Positions 13,948 through 23,933 of a DNA stretch of 64,000 bases are shown in pieces. The stretch is from Oikopleura dioica (Eukaryota > Chordata > Appendicularia > Copelata > Oikopleuridae). Location of the stretch: assembly GCA_907165135.1 (NCBI GenBank), contig OU015569.1:310001-374000 (forward strand). Reading direction: 5' to 3'. The translations under genes were made by a program, and so were the position numbers. Within the stretch, counting starts at the first letter, position 1, and each line of letters starts with the position of its first letter. The notes beneath the pieces are model-generated. The model searched no databases, had not been told where the DNA came from, and saw only the letters and a list, made by a program, of their open reading frames with translations.

Positions 13948-15735
13948 TCAGTGAGTGTGTTGGTTTGAAGCAAGGTTTGGAGAAGACGAGGAACAAATTT
14001 GGAGACGCTGCAGTTCTTGAAGAATTTGGTGGATGTTTTTGCGTTTTGAAGAGCTTGAAAAGGGAATGAATCGCTTCCTGTAGAAGTTTTATTTTAGTAC
14101 CTGTATTGCCAGCAGCTGTTTCCGATCAAGTTCCAAAGAGACTCGGGAAAGCCATCTGGCTGAACGAGGCGATACCCTTCCGAGAGATACTGGGAAATGT
14201 TCAGACAGTCAATGTCTTTGTAAGGGGCTTGGGCTAACGAGAAGAGCTCCCAGACGAATATTCCATAAGCCCAGACGTCGCCGCTCAAACTGGCGTGGTT
14301 GGGAGTGTCGATGCATTCTGGAGCTTGCCAACGAATTGGCCGTCCTTCGAAGTAGTCTGCCGGGAAGAGCTCGAGGGAGATGACGGTGTCGCCCAGGAGA
14401 ATGTTTTCGTTATATTCGTCCAGGACGAAGTTGCGTGAAGCAACGTCGCCGTGGATGATGTCATTCGACCTGAATCACCAGTTGTTTTCAAATCTGGTTT
14501 AAAAGATTGCCCGGGTGCAGTATATAACGGTAGTTCAAGAACGCTTACGATAGATAGGCGAGTGCTTCAGCCGCCTGATAGGTGAATCGTTTCAGTTTGA
14601 CAGTGCTAACTGTACTTCTATGCGACGGATTTGTTCGCAGTTGGCAACGCTTGAGAAACCATTTCAGCGGTCCTAGATTTCGATTGTCGAACTGTTTGTC
14701 TCGAGAAAGGAAGAACTACCTTCTACGTTCTGGAAGTACATCGCTTGGAAGTTCCGTTCTTGAAAGCTGGTCATGTTGACGGAAAGAATGAGATCGCAGG
14801 GCTTCAATCTTTCGAAAATCTTCGCCCGGCCCATCATTTCTTCTCGGTTGCTTACTTCGCGCAGTTTCTTCACAAAAACTAAAAAATCAAGTGAGTTATT
14901 TCCCTCCCTTTTCCATTCTACCTCGTCTACTTTCGCCATCGTGCTCGAACTTGCCGATCAAGCAGGAACCGTAGTCGCCCTCGATGACGGTCTTGACGAT
15001 TGTAAGTCTTTCAGGAGTGTAATTCGAAGTCAGGCGCAGCGAGGAGCGATTAATGAGCTTTTCTTTTTCGGGCGAAAAGAAGCCACGAAGCTGCGCTTCT
15101 TGCTCGTTTTGGCGATAGTTGACGGCGTAGATTACCAAAGCCAGAGCAGATATCTAAACACGCAATATCTCTATTATGAGGTCATTTGCTTTACTCACGA
15201 TTATGGCCAAGAACGAGATAATAGCGGCAATGGTTATACTCGAATCGCTGCAACTCATTTCCAAATTTGAAGTTTCTGATTTCACTTCACATTTGATTGA
15301 GCCGGAAATCGTCGATTTTTTTGAGGATGATCTATTGGAGTTCTTCCAATGGGTGATCGATTTGTTGAATTGATGAATGGGATCGTCAGAAGAACAGCTG
15401 ATATTCAGGGAAATTGGAGTGTCATTTTCAGAACTCGAATCTTGAGATTTTGACGAATCGAGTGAGCAATAACCGCAGGCGAGAGTGATGATCAAAGAAG
15501 AGCGCGAAGAAATCTAAGAAAGCGACTAGTTTTCGGTTTTTTGTTGACTCCTTCTTACCCATTTGGCGGAAAATTGATTGGGACTGGGGCCTTCGTAAGT
15601 GATGTTGTATTCATCAGCCGAAAGAGACAACTGCGTTTTTGGATTGAACTGCGATTTCCCCGGTTTTCCAAGCGCCACGCCGAAAAGTCCAAAAATCGCT
15701 GCTAGAAAGAGCAAAGCTCGAGAGAGAGTCCTCAT
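13948..15735 (-). CDS. RYK-like receptor, predicted pseudokinase
   Basis: Single-pass receptor. It begins with a signal peptide (MRTLSRALLFLAAIFGLF), then a short Ser/Asn-rich ectodomain with about four Cys, then a transmembrane helix (ITIAAIISFLAIIV continuing ALALVIYAV). The kinase domain has a weak glycine loop (EGDYGSCLIG), VFVKKL (the ATP Lys is kept), HGDVASRN in place of HRDLAARN, and LGDTVISLELFPADYF where DFG should be. RPIRWQAPE, GDVWAYGIFVWELFSLAQAP and GYRLVQPDGFPE follow. The FPADY ... RPIRW ... VWAYG order is specifically like RYK, a Wnt co-receptor with an altered DFG. The last exon gives NIHQILQELQRLQ and ends at 13948. I could not see a clear WIF domain, so the ectodomain is shortened or strongly diverged. 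Confidence 0.75.
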
Positions 15736-15860
15736 CACTCACATTCTAAAAGAGAGGAACTCAACTCATTCGGCCGATTCTTTTTTCGTTTCAACTTTTA
15801 CACAGTGAAAAGCGCGCAGTTCTCGCCTTCAATAAATAAATTTAAAAGTGAGTGTCAGTT

Positions 15861-17117
15861 TTACTCTTGTCCAATCGTTTCAACGGCTTTGATTACGTCC
15901 TCGTACTTGAAATCCTGCGGTCTCGTGTTAAACGTTTGCACTAGAATTGAGTTAACACTACTTCCAACCAGCTGGTTTTTTACTCACCGAGGCTCATTCC
16001 TTTTGCTTCCGTGTGAAAGTACTGAGCGTAGTAGGCGAGTAATTGAGCGTCCTGCTTTTCAATTAGACTTTCATCGACATCTGCGACCATTAAACAGATT
16101 CCTTTCGTGTCTGAAACAGAATCAGCAAGAGCGCCCTACTGCTCTGCCTTACCAATTAGGTCTGGATAATGGCACATGGACAGGAGAACTGGAGCATCGG
16201 CGCCTTTGAGCTTGTAGTGCTCCAGCGTCGTGAAGTTGAGCTCGTTTCCGCCCCAGAAGCCGATGTAGAAGAGCCACTTGTTGTCGTCGCGCGGCAGTGG
16301 GTAGATAAACGAGGGAAAATGCGTCTTGATCGCGGCGATGTAGTCCCAGTACTTCTTCGAAATCGACGCTGAAGAAAAGAAGAATTAGACTGCAAGAGCC
16401 CGGAGGTCCAGTTGCTCACCGAAAACTGCCGATCTGTGCGCATGATACTTTCGCCAAATGTCGCCAATCTCCTTTCCGTCCTTGTTCTTCAGCCTTTCCA
16501 AGTCCATCACGCTGTCGAGAGTTTTCGGTGCGACGTAGCTTGGCTGCGCAGCTGAAGCAGCCGCTTGTTCCGCCGTCATTTCTTCCATCGTCTTCGGATT
16601 TCCGGCTTCTTTCTTTTTCTGCGCTTCGTGCTGCTGGTGCATCAGCTCGAGACGCTTTAGATACGTCTCGGGGTCTGATTGCTTCAGTTTCACGATTCTG
16701 TCTTTGAATTTGATGAAGTAGGGGTTGTTCTGACTACCGTTTCAGATAATTCAGTCATATTGCCTAGATACCCTTAAGAAATTTGAAAATGATTTGCATA
16801 ATCTTGTAGGCAAGAAATTGGTAAAGGGCACAAAACAGGTTAACCCGCGTGCGAAAGACTAGAACCTCACGAACCAGGGAGTTAAACTTTTCAAACGCGA
16901 ATAAACCCGAGATTCCCTTAATTTTTCGATTTTTTCTTCGCTAAAAATTTTCCTCAAGCTATGAATAAGGATAAAGTAATCAAAAATTTGCTTTTGTCTG
17001 TCTGAAACATGCCTGTAATGAGTCCTCAAGCTCGGCGATTTTCTCCGGCGAGAGCATCGTGCTCGACATCGATAGACTTCTGTTTGCTGCGGACATGGCC
17101 AGGAAGCGCCTCAGCAT
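15861..17117 (-). CDS. ATPAF1: ATP synthase F1 assembly factor 1
   Basis: Mitochondrial chaperone that binds F1 beta before assembly. Exon 1 gives a basic, hydroxylated leader (MLRRFLAMSAANRSLSM) fit for mitochondrial import. After a GC-AG intron (CAG|GCATGT) follow PYFIKFKDRIVKLKQSDPET, then GDIWRKYHAHRSAVFG, FPSFIYPLPRDD, GFWGGNELNFTTLEHYK, LLSMCHYPDLI, GICLMVADVDES and FNTRPQDFKYEDVI. These match the vertebrate protein in order and spacing. TTTCTAG stands directly before the ATG at 17117, a likely trans-splice acceptor. The gene starts a minus-strand run: ATPAF1, RYK-like (125 bp on), IMMP1-like, RdRP. Confidence 0.92.
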
Positions 17118-18041
17118 CTAGAAACGAAGCATTTTAGCGGATAAGAAAAGAGAGGCAAGAAGTAGGAATGTGAATAGTTAGTACAAAATCCAGACAATTT
17201 CAGTTGGCAGTTCACTTTTGTACTGGTTATTTAAACAAGTGTCCCTAAGTTGTTTTTTAATTTTTTTCGTTTTCACTTTTTTGGATTGTTTAAAATTGTT
17301 AAAGTGCTACCGATAAATAAATAGTTGTTTCCATTTGATGATACAATCGAAATAGAGATAGTCTTTTAATTAAGATAGGTGCACAATAAGAAAATAAGCG
17401 TAAAATTGAAGTAAAAAGGAAGTCTGAAAAATAGCAAGTTGCGAGAGTTGAAAGAACTTTACAAAAGTTTAACTATGATGCGGCCAGTTGAATTTCAATC
17501 ATAATGCCGTGGATAAAACAAATATGAGAGGCGCAGTTTTAATTTGAGACCGCGAGGTTGGGATAAAAGTTGGGTACTTGATTTGAAAAGTCACTTTTGA
17601 ACCTCTTTGGTGACGATTCAAGCGATTATTATTGACAATCTTAGAAAAGCAAGCTTATTTCTGCTTCATTTTTTTGCGATGAACTTTTTAATTTTCAATT
17701 AATCTATGTCTAGGCTCTAGAATCGAGAAGAACGGACGTTGATTTGAAGAAAAAACAAAGAAGCAAATTTTTCGTTCTCTTCTATGTCTCCCAAATTCAT
17801 TTTGAACCGAAGCTCATTTTTTACAAAGAACTCTTCTCTTTTTTAATTTTTAAATTTGAATTTCAGAATTAAAAAAATCTTGGTTGTGTGATTTTCAATC
17901 TCCTGCCGCTTGAGCAAAAGCAGCAGAAATGTAAAAAAAAGAGGTAAACAGCGGTATGTCTTTTTTTAATGATAATCGAGAGGTTTTGGCGCCGAATAGA
18001 GAAAAAGAATAATAATAAAGAGATAGAGCAGTTTTAATCGT
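17118..18041. other. AT-rich intergenic region between the USP gene and ATPAF1
   Basis: About 920 bp with no supported exon on either strand. AT-rich, several T-runs, no inverted-repeat element recognised. By position it should hold the USP 3' UTR and any promoter for the ATPAF1 run. Confidence 0.6.
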
Positions 18042-20979
18042 TCAAGCTTCCTCGTTCGCCAGTTCGACGTCCACGTAGAGGAGCATGTACGCTTGGGAGG
18101 CAAGGACATCGGCAGTGTTTGCACCAGTTACTTCCGAATCGTTGTACTTTTTTCAAGTTTTTCAAAAGAACTTCTGCGCTCTGTAACTTCAGTCTGGGTC
18201 TTGAAAAAGCATTAACTTTTTGTCAAAGCTCTTGCAGGACCCTGACTCAGGTTGCTACGCAGGATCCAGAATTTTCATGAAAGATGAATAATTTGAGATT
18301 GTTTTGAAAACTCTCCTGAACCCAGCCGGATGCTTTGCCGTCCTTCTTCTCCGAGTCCTTGTAGCAAAACGTCGTGTAGTGGCCCGAGTTGAAGTACTTT
18401 CCGTGGTGGACAACAACTGCGCGAAGAACGTACTCTGGGCTGGTCGCTTTGTGCGTCATGTAAGGCGTGAGGTTGAGCTTTTCTGGGAAGTCCACGTGGC
18501 AGGCGATCTTCTCCTGCCCGGATGAATGACTGAAGGGAGAGTTAAAATAGTATGTTAGAAGGAAATTGACAGAAACCTGTATTTTGCCCGTTTCAAATGG
18601 ACAAAGAGACACTTTGGCGACTCGAGAACTGTAATACGCTTGTCCGCTTCTGTTCGCACGGACTGTCGCCGCGTCCGCCCGTAGTTGTGATTGATTCGAC
18701 AGTTTTCGCAGTTGTAGACGCGGCCTAACCGCTCAGACTTCGTGTAGATCTTCAGCAGGAAGTCCAACGAGACGTTTTTGTTCTGAGTTTAAAAAAAAGG
18801 TTGAATGATTTGGCGTTGGCAAGTTAGCCTGACCTGATCCTGAGCGAAGTCAGAAAAAAACATGCATCCTGCTAATTTCCTGTTTTTTACCCTGTGTTAT
18901 TGACTCAGGCCTGATTTAGGACAACAGCATTCCTGAAAGAAGAAGTACTTGTTTCTCCCTGCTTGTGAAATACTTGTCTTGAAATAGTCGTTAACTCAGG
19001 TCCTGTTTTTTGACCTGTCCTGACTCAGGAATCCTGACTTTTGCACCTTAGTAGGTTGAGTCTCTTGAGGCTGAAGCTGACCAAAAATTGTTGAAAAAAT
19101 GCTCCAAATCTGGGAAAATTTACCTGGGTGCCGGATCCAGTATTCTTGTAATACTTATTTGGGAATTCCAAAGGCAGCGTGTTGAACTTTTCGATTTGGT
19201 GGTTTTGTTTCCGCACTGGGTGCAGATGACTTCCGACTGCCACTGCCCGGTGAACATTCGATTGACGACGCAGTTGAGAATGTCTTCCGAGCAGCCCTTT
19301 GTCCGCTCCTTTTCCAGCTTGTAAAGAAGCTGAAGACATAGAAGAGAGCACGTCGGGCGAGCAAAAGTACCTGGCAGAAGAACTCTTGGACGTCTTGCTG
19401 AATGTGGCCGTTGAAGTTGGGCAACTGGTCGTGGACTGCTTGGACGAACGAAGACGGCTCCACAGTGAGTCGTCGGCCGGCATTGAGCTCCCCAACCAGC
19501 TGCTGCAGCGATTTTGTCTGATCGATGGCTTTTGAACTGTTCGATTTGTAATGCCGAATTACAGTAATTAGCCCCCAGTTTTTAAGCCCGCTAGAATGTC
19601 CTACTTTCGGATTCAGATCAGGGGCCAAAATAATTTATCCATTGAAGCGTAAATAAAAAAGCGAGCCTCGCTTAAAGAAAGAATAAATTCAAAGTTCTGA
19701 ATAAGCCGTTCCAGAGAGTTGACGCCGCGTTTGCGCTTGGCGCGTCCATCCACCGGCTCACTTGATCCGTCGTCGGAGGAGTTGCGCGTCGGGCTTTGGA
19801 CGGCGAACTCGACTTCTTGCAGCGCCTCGCGGAAGCATTTCAACGACGCGAGTACTTGCACGATCGTGTTCAAGTAGCAAGTGTTGCCGAGATTTTTCAG
19901 CCCTGGAAATTGAAAATAATCACTCTCTCTTCTGTTTGATTTACCAGTGACTCCGCGGAGTTGTTGCGGCTTCGCAGACTTGGATGGCTTTTGCTGACTT
20001 TCCGTGTTGCCTTCCGAAGCAGCGGAAGAGTCTTCTTTGCCTTGGCACGCTTTGGCCGGGATTCGGACACGCTTCTGGAGCGCTTTTGAGTTTCGGCGGA
20101 GTCGGAAGTCTTCGATTTTCGAACTTAGATCGGATTTTTAAAATGATTTACAATTTTAAATTTACGATCATAAAACAAGTCATTTCTTAAAAAAGTAGCT
20201 CTAATAATCGATCCAAGCGGTAGGTATGCTCTTATCTATCTGCGTTATTTAGCTTTGACGTCAAAATAAAGAAAAAAAAGCGAGTAAATATACTTATCAT
20301 TTGATTTCTTAATTTTGCCGCTTTTCTGTTGCCTCTGTTTCGAAATTAACAAAGCTCGAATTGAGCAGTGAAGCTCATCTAATACTCAAAATGGAATAAG
20401 CTACAATTGGAAATTGCAGAATTGCAATTCGCTTCTACTTTTATACTTTCGATCACGTGTCAAGACAAAACACAAAAATCCCGTAACAAGAGAAGATGAG
20501 CGAGAAACGCGCTGCGTTGGAGCAGGAGCTTCAGAGGTCTCGCTGCTCGTGCTGTTGGAGCTCTTTCGCTTGCGCTTCGACGTTCCGCTCCGCGTTTCCG
20601 GGGAAGTTGATGAAGCAACCGGCTCCGCTGTGTTTTTCCCCTTTGGAGCTTGAGTTGGAGAAGCGCTGAGTCGAGCGGAGCTCCTTCTCACTCGCGCGGT
20701 TATTCCACCTTCGAGTTCGGCCTTTCCCTTTGGGTCCTTGAACCTGGCTGGCTCCGCCGCCTCTCCACCTCTCGATCCGCTTTCCGAACTCTTCGATTCC
20801 GACTTTCTAGGTCGCAGCGGCCGCGGCGCCACCACCATTCCCAAATCGATCAAATCATCATCCTCCTCCTCTTCTTTCGCCAGCTTCCCGCTTTTCACAG
20901 AAGTGGCAGTAGCACTTTCATTTTTCGTCGTTTCTTTCGTTTCCTTCGCTTCGTTCGCTTTCGCAGAAGAGTTCTTTTT
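18042..20979 (-). CDS. Ubiquitin-specific protease (C19 family), 5' end unresolved
   Basis: Cysteine protease that removes ubiquitin. The N-terminal exon (about 20480-20979) is a Lys/Ser/Glu-rich disordered region (EEEEDDDLIDLGMVVAPRPL). The catalytic core has the Cys box GLKNLGNTCYLNT, the QQD box FNGHIQQDVQEFF, zinc-knuckle pairs CTQCGNK and CENCR, and the His box YFNSGHYTTFCYKD. The final exon reads YNDSEVTGANTADVLASQAY and then MLLYV. Two introns carry GCCTGACTCAGG-type repeat remains (18190-18262 and 18820-19030). I cannot name the subfamily: USP1-like and USP3/44/49-like features are mixed and no ZnF-UBP is seen. The first visible exon opens behind an AG at 20980 without an ATG, so the start exon is further upstream or missed. 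Confidence 0.78.
18190..18262. repeat. Degraded GGGCTCGG-family copy in the last USP intron
   Basis: The right arm is still readable (GCTCTTGCAGGACCCTGACT then CAGGTTGCTACGCAGG). The left arm is reduced to CTGGGTCTTGAAAAAGC. It lies inside the GT-AG intron before the final exon. Confidence 0.5.
18820..19030. repeat. Scrambled CCTGACTCAGG repeats in a USP intron
   Basis: Several direct and inverted pieces of the common element motif (CCTGACCTGATCCTGAG, GACTCAGGCCTGA, AACTCAGGTCCTG, CCTGACTCAGG) lie in one 300-bp intron. This looks like a decayed or rearranged nest of the same element family. Confidence 0.5.
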
Positions 20980-21250
20980 CTATTTACAATGTCGTAATTC
21001 GACGGGTTGAACACAGCAGAGGGCCTGATAAGTAGCAGCGTCGCATGGTCGTAATCTTTTCAAGCGTGAAAAGGTTTTTTTAAAAGGTCATTATTAATCT
21101 GAAACTTATGTATTGATACCCTTATTTTCTTTTACAAATAGAAAGTAGAAGACCTTAGTTTGTTCCTCTGATGTCCAGAGTCTTCCTTGATATCATTATT
21201 TATCATAATTGTAAATCATTATTATTAATCGTATCATTAATGGAAGCACA

Positions 21251-21439
21251 CTATCCTAGCCGAGCGACATCGTCTTGTTCGGGAAAGCTCTCCTCGACAA
21301 ACAAGTTGAACTTTTGCTTGGAGCGTAGTTTGCGCTCCTCGACGGCCTCGGCAAGACTGTGTTTGGTGATGACCGAGCCGGACGTGTCGATCAAGTCTGG
21401 CATTCGACCGTTGGCGAGTTCCATCTTATTGAGTGCCAT
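21251..21439 (-). CDS. Small ORF or exon between PUF60 and the USP gene
   Basis: An open frame gives MALNKMELANGRMPDL, then TKHSLAEAVEERKLRSKQKF, then NLFVEESFPEQDDVARLG and a stop. The composition is protein-like (charged helix, acidic end). It could be the last exon of PUF60 (whose human form has a comparable Glu-rich segment with FPESE), an N-terminal exon of the USP gene, or a separate small gene. I could not find a clean frame-keeping splice to either neighbour. Confidence 0.35.
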   Translation of the reverse strand: MALNKMELANGRMPDLIDTSGSVITKHSLAEAVEERKLRSKQKFNLFVEESFPEQDDVARLG

Positions 21440-21713
21440 TCAAAGTTCATCCCTTACTCATAGCGCCCGAAAACGATGCTCTGAACGATCAAGAACGAGT
21501 TGTTTTTTTTCTGTCTTTTGCTTTTTTTATTTGAATTTGAAAGTAAAAATAAAAAACAGGAAACTCGAAATTGAGAAAGAGCAGCTTTTACTTGAGCATG
21601 GAACGGCAGGTCACAGGTAGCTACTGTTCTAGCAAGACCTTTCTCTTGCAGGACATTGTAGAAAGGTGGCAGTTGAAACTAGAAACGATAAAAAAGGGAG
21701 AGGTCATTTCAAC

Positions 21714-23588
21714 TCGAGCGCGAGTTTTGGAAAAGCAACTCCAGGAGCGCCGATTGCCGCGAAATCTGCTGTCTCTCCCTGCGTGATTGCCTAGAAAAGA
21801 GCGAGTTAGAACATTCCCCGATTTTTCCGACTTTGGTTCGACCAATCAAAGTCTCCAAAAATCCTCTCTGGCAAATCAAAACTGCGAATCTTTTCCTTCA
21901 AAAGAATGATCAAGAAGAAGTAGCGGAAAAGAACGCATCAGAAACATTTGACTTTCTGATTGGTCAGAAGACTATAATAGTTTTGGAGATTTTGATTGGT
22001 CGAAACGTACCATGGCAGTAGAGGTGCGTTGAAAATTCAGCACTGGTCCTGGATTGATCACTTGCGGCGGCGGGATCATCGCTCGCCCCACTCGGATTTG
22101 CTTTTCTTTCAATTCGAACATGTTCATCGATTCCGTCGCATCCGCGGCTGCTTTTACCGTCGTGTACTCGACGAAGCCTTATCTCAAAGATTAAAGCTCA
22201 AATTGGTAGAAAACCGCGGTACCGTAAGTTTTGTGCTTTCCAGTAACGAAGTCGCGAATGAGCACCGCTTTGACGACGTCGCCGAAAGGCGAGAAGATGA
22301 CGCGGAGATCGTCGTCGACGACTGAAGGCGCCAAATTCGAAACGTAAATGATCGACGACTTCTTCGACTTTTCTATCAAATTGTCGATTAACTCCTGGTA
22401 GACGTCCGTGTTCGTCGGGCGCCCAACGCGGATCGGCCGGTTGTTCAACTAAAAAGCATGAATTCAAGAAAAGGGAGCCTCAGAAATGGGCAAAGCTAGA
22501 AAACTAAAAATAGGGAAGTCAGGAACAGGACTGGGCTCAGCAACCTGAGTCAGGGTCTCAAAGATCTTTTATCAAAAGCCTGTTTCTTTCTGACTCAGGT
22601 TTTCAACACAGGTTGCTGAGCTCAGGGACAGGGTTTTCTACAAATGAAGAAACTTACGCTTATTCCACACATTTGTTCGATCGCAAGCTTCAAATCGGAT
22701 TTTTATTTCAGAAAATTGAAAAATCAAAGGTAGAAATTGAAAGCTATATAATTCGACTTTACCACAAATTTCTCGTGGGAAGTTGATTTTAAATAAAATC
22801 CGCGCCTGGGAGCCTTCGGGAAGATCGTACTCGACATAGGCGTAGCCCTTGTGTCTGCCGGTGAGGGGGTCGATGTCGAGATTGACGGCCTTGAGGATGC
22901 CGAAGGGACTGAACGAAGAAACGTTGATTGTTTTGAGTCTCAAAGTCGGGGGGCATTTACGCAAAGGCTTCGCGGACCTCCCGCATGCCCACGTTGTAGT
23001 CCAGCCCGCCGATGAAGCACTGCGTCATCAGCAGCGTCACTTGCTGCTTCTGGATCGCCTCCGCCGTCTTGTTCTGGATGATCGCTTTCTGCTGCTTGTC
23101 TTCTTTCTTCATCGAGTGCCTGGCAAAGTACAAAGATTAAAAACAATAAAATATTTTTTTTTTTAATTTAATTATTCAATTTTTTTATAAAAATTTTATT
23201 CGAAAACGACGTTTCTAAAATCGAACAAAAAATCGAGATATAAGAAAATTTTCAATAAAAAGACTGAAAATTTTGAGCGTTTTACAGTTGAGACGGAGAT
23301 TTTCTTGCGCTATAATTTTGTCTTCATCGCTAGAATATACCCTTGAACTGTAAAATTCTCAAGAATTTCCATTTTTTTAATTGGAAATTTTCTTATTTCT
23401 CGATTTTTTCTCGATTTTGAAGCTGTCGTTTTCGAATAAAATTTTTAATAAAACGCCGAATAGTCAAATTAATGCTGGAAACTCAAATTAATTACTAACT
23501 TGATACTTTCATTCATGCAATATCTTTTCGCCTGTTTAAGCTTCTCTCTTTGTTCAAGAGTCAATTTAGGAAGTTTTTGAGGCGCCAT
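21714..23588 (-). CDS. PUF60: Poly(U)-binding splicing factor PUF60
   Basis: Splicing and transcription factor that binds U-rich RNA. The start exon gives MAPQKLPKLTLEQREKLKQA, matching the PPLTxEQ...LxxAKKY block of the family. RRM1 (CFIGGLDYNVGMREVREAFA, HKGYAYVEYDLPEGSQ) and RRM2 (IIYVSNLAPSVVDDDLRVIF, TGKHKTYG, GFVEYTTVKAAADA) follow, joined by NNRPIRVGRPTNTD. Then come IRVGRAMIPPP and an Ala/Gly exon AITQGETADFAAIGAPGVAF. The reading ends at 21714, without the C-terminal UHM RRM of the human protein. Either it is lost or it lies in exons not found. Introns hold three inverted-repeat elements. The start at 23588 faces EIF3B. Confidence 0.82.
21836..22006. mobile_element. 170-bp hairpin element in a PUF60 intron
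   Basis: GGTTCGACCAATCAAAGTCT with CCAAAA at the left is matched by TTTTGGAG and ATTTTGATTGGTCGAAAC at the right. The intron is otherwise GT-AG. The arms include CCAAT/ATTGG. No coding potential, so a small non-autonomous element or its remains. Confidence 0.6.
22531..22625. mobile_element. GGGCTCGGCAACCTG-family element, copy in PUF60 intron
   Basis: Left arm CTGGGCTCAGCAACCTGAGT, right arm CTGACTCAGG and CAACACAGGTTGCTGAG, complementary and about 95 bp overall. Confidence 0.85.
23163..23475. mobile_element. About 300-bp AT-rich inverted-repeat element in first PUF60 intron
   Basis: Left arm TTTTATTCGAAAACGACG ... AAAATCGA ... AAAAAATCGAG, mirrored by CTCGATTTT ... GTCGTTTTCGAATAAAA at the right. 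The arms are about 100 bp with scattered mismatches. No ORF. A separate family from the GGGCTCGG elements. Confidence 0.7.
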
Positions 23589-23933
23589 TTTAAATTTATC
23601 GTGCTTTAGTTAGAAATTATGGTTTTTTGAAAATTATCCTTCTTTTTTGGATTATTTTTGAATAGCGCGCGCTGATTGGCTGCGCCACTCTCTCGCCAGC
23701 TCAGTTGTAAAAAAAGTGCCTTTTTCTCGTTTTTCGTGTAGTTTTGGCTCGAAAAGACTAATCACAGGAAATAAGAGATAAATTTTAATACAGAGAGTTC
23801 AACTTATGAGTCATTTATCTTCTGTTTTTTTAGAAATTAAAAAAAAAATATTAATTTTTCTTCTTTGCCAGAAAAACGGCGAAATTTCGATTTGTGAAGA
23901 AAAAACTGTAATAATCGTGAATAATTTCAGAAA
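23589..23933. promoter_or_regulatory. Divergent PUF60/EIF3B promoter region
   Basis: 345 bp separate the two outward-facing start codons. A GC-rich patch around 23665-23700 (CGCGCGCTGATTGGCTGC) contains an inverted CCAAT box (ATTGG at 23675). The rest is AT-rich. The EIF3B side ends in ATAATTTCAG three bases before the ATG, a splice or trans-splice acceptor, so the EIF3B transcript start may lie further upstream within this span. Confidence 0.5.
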
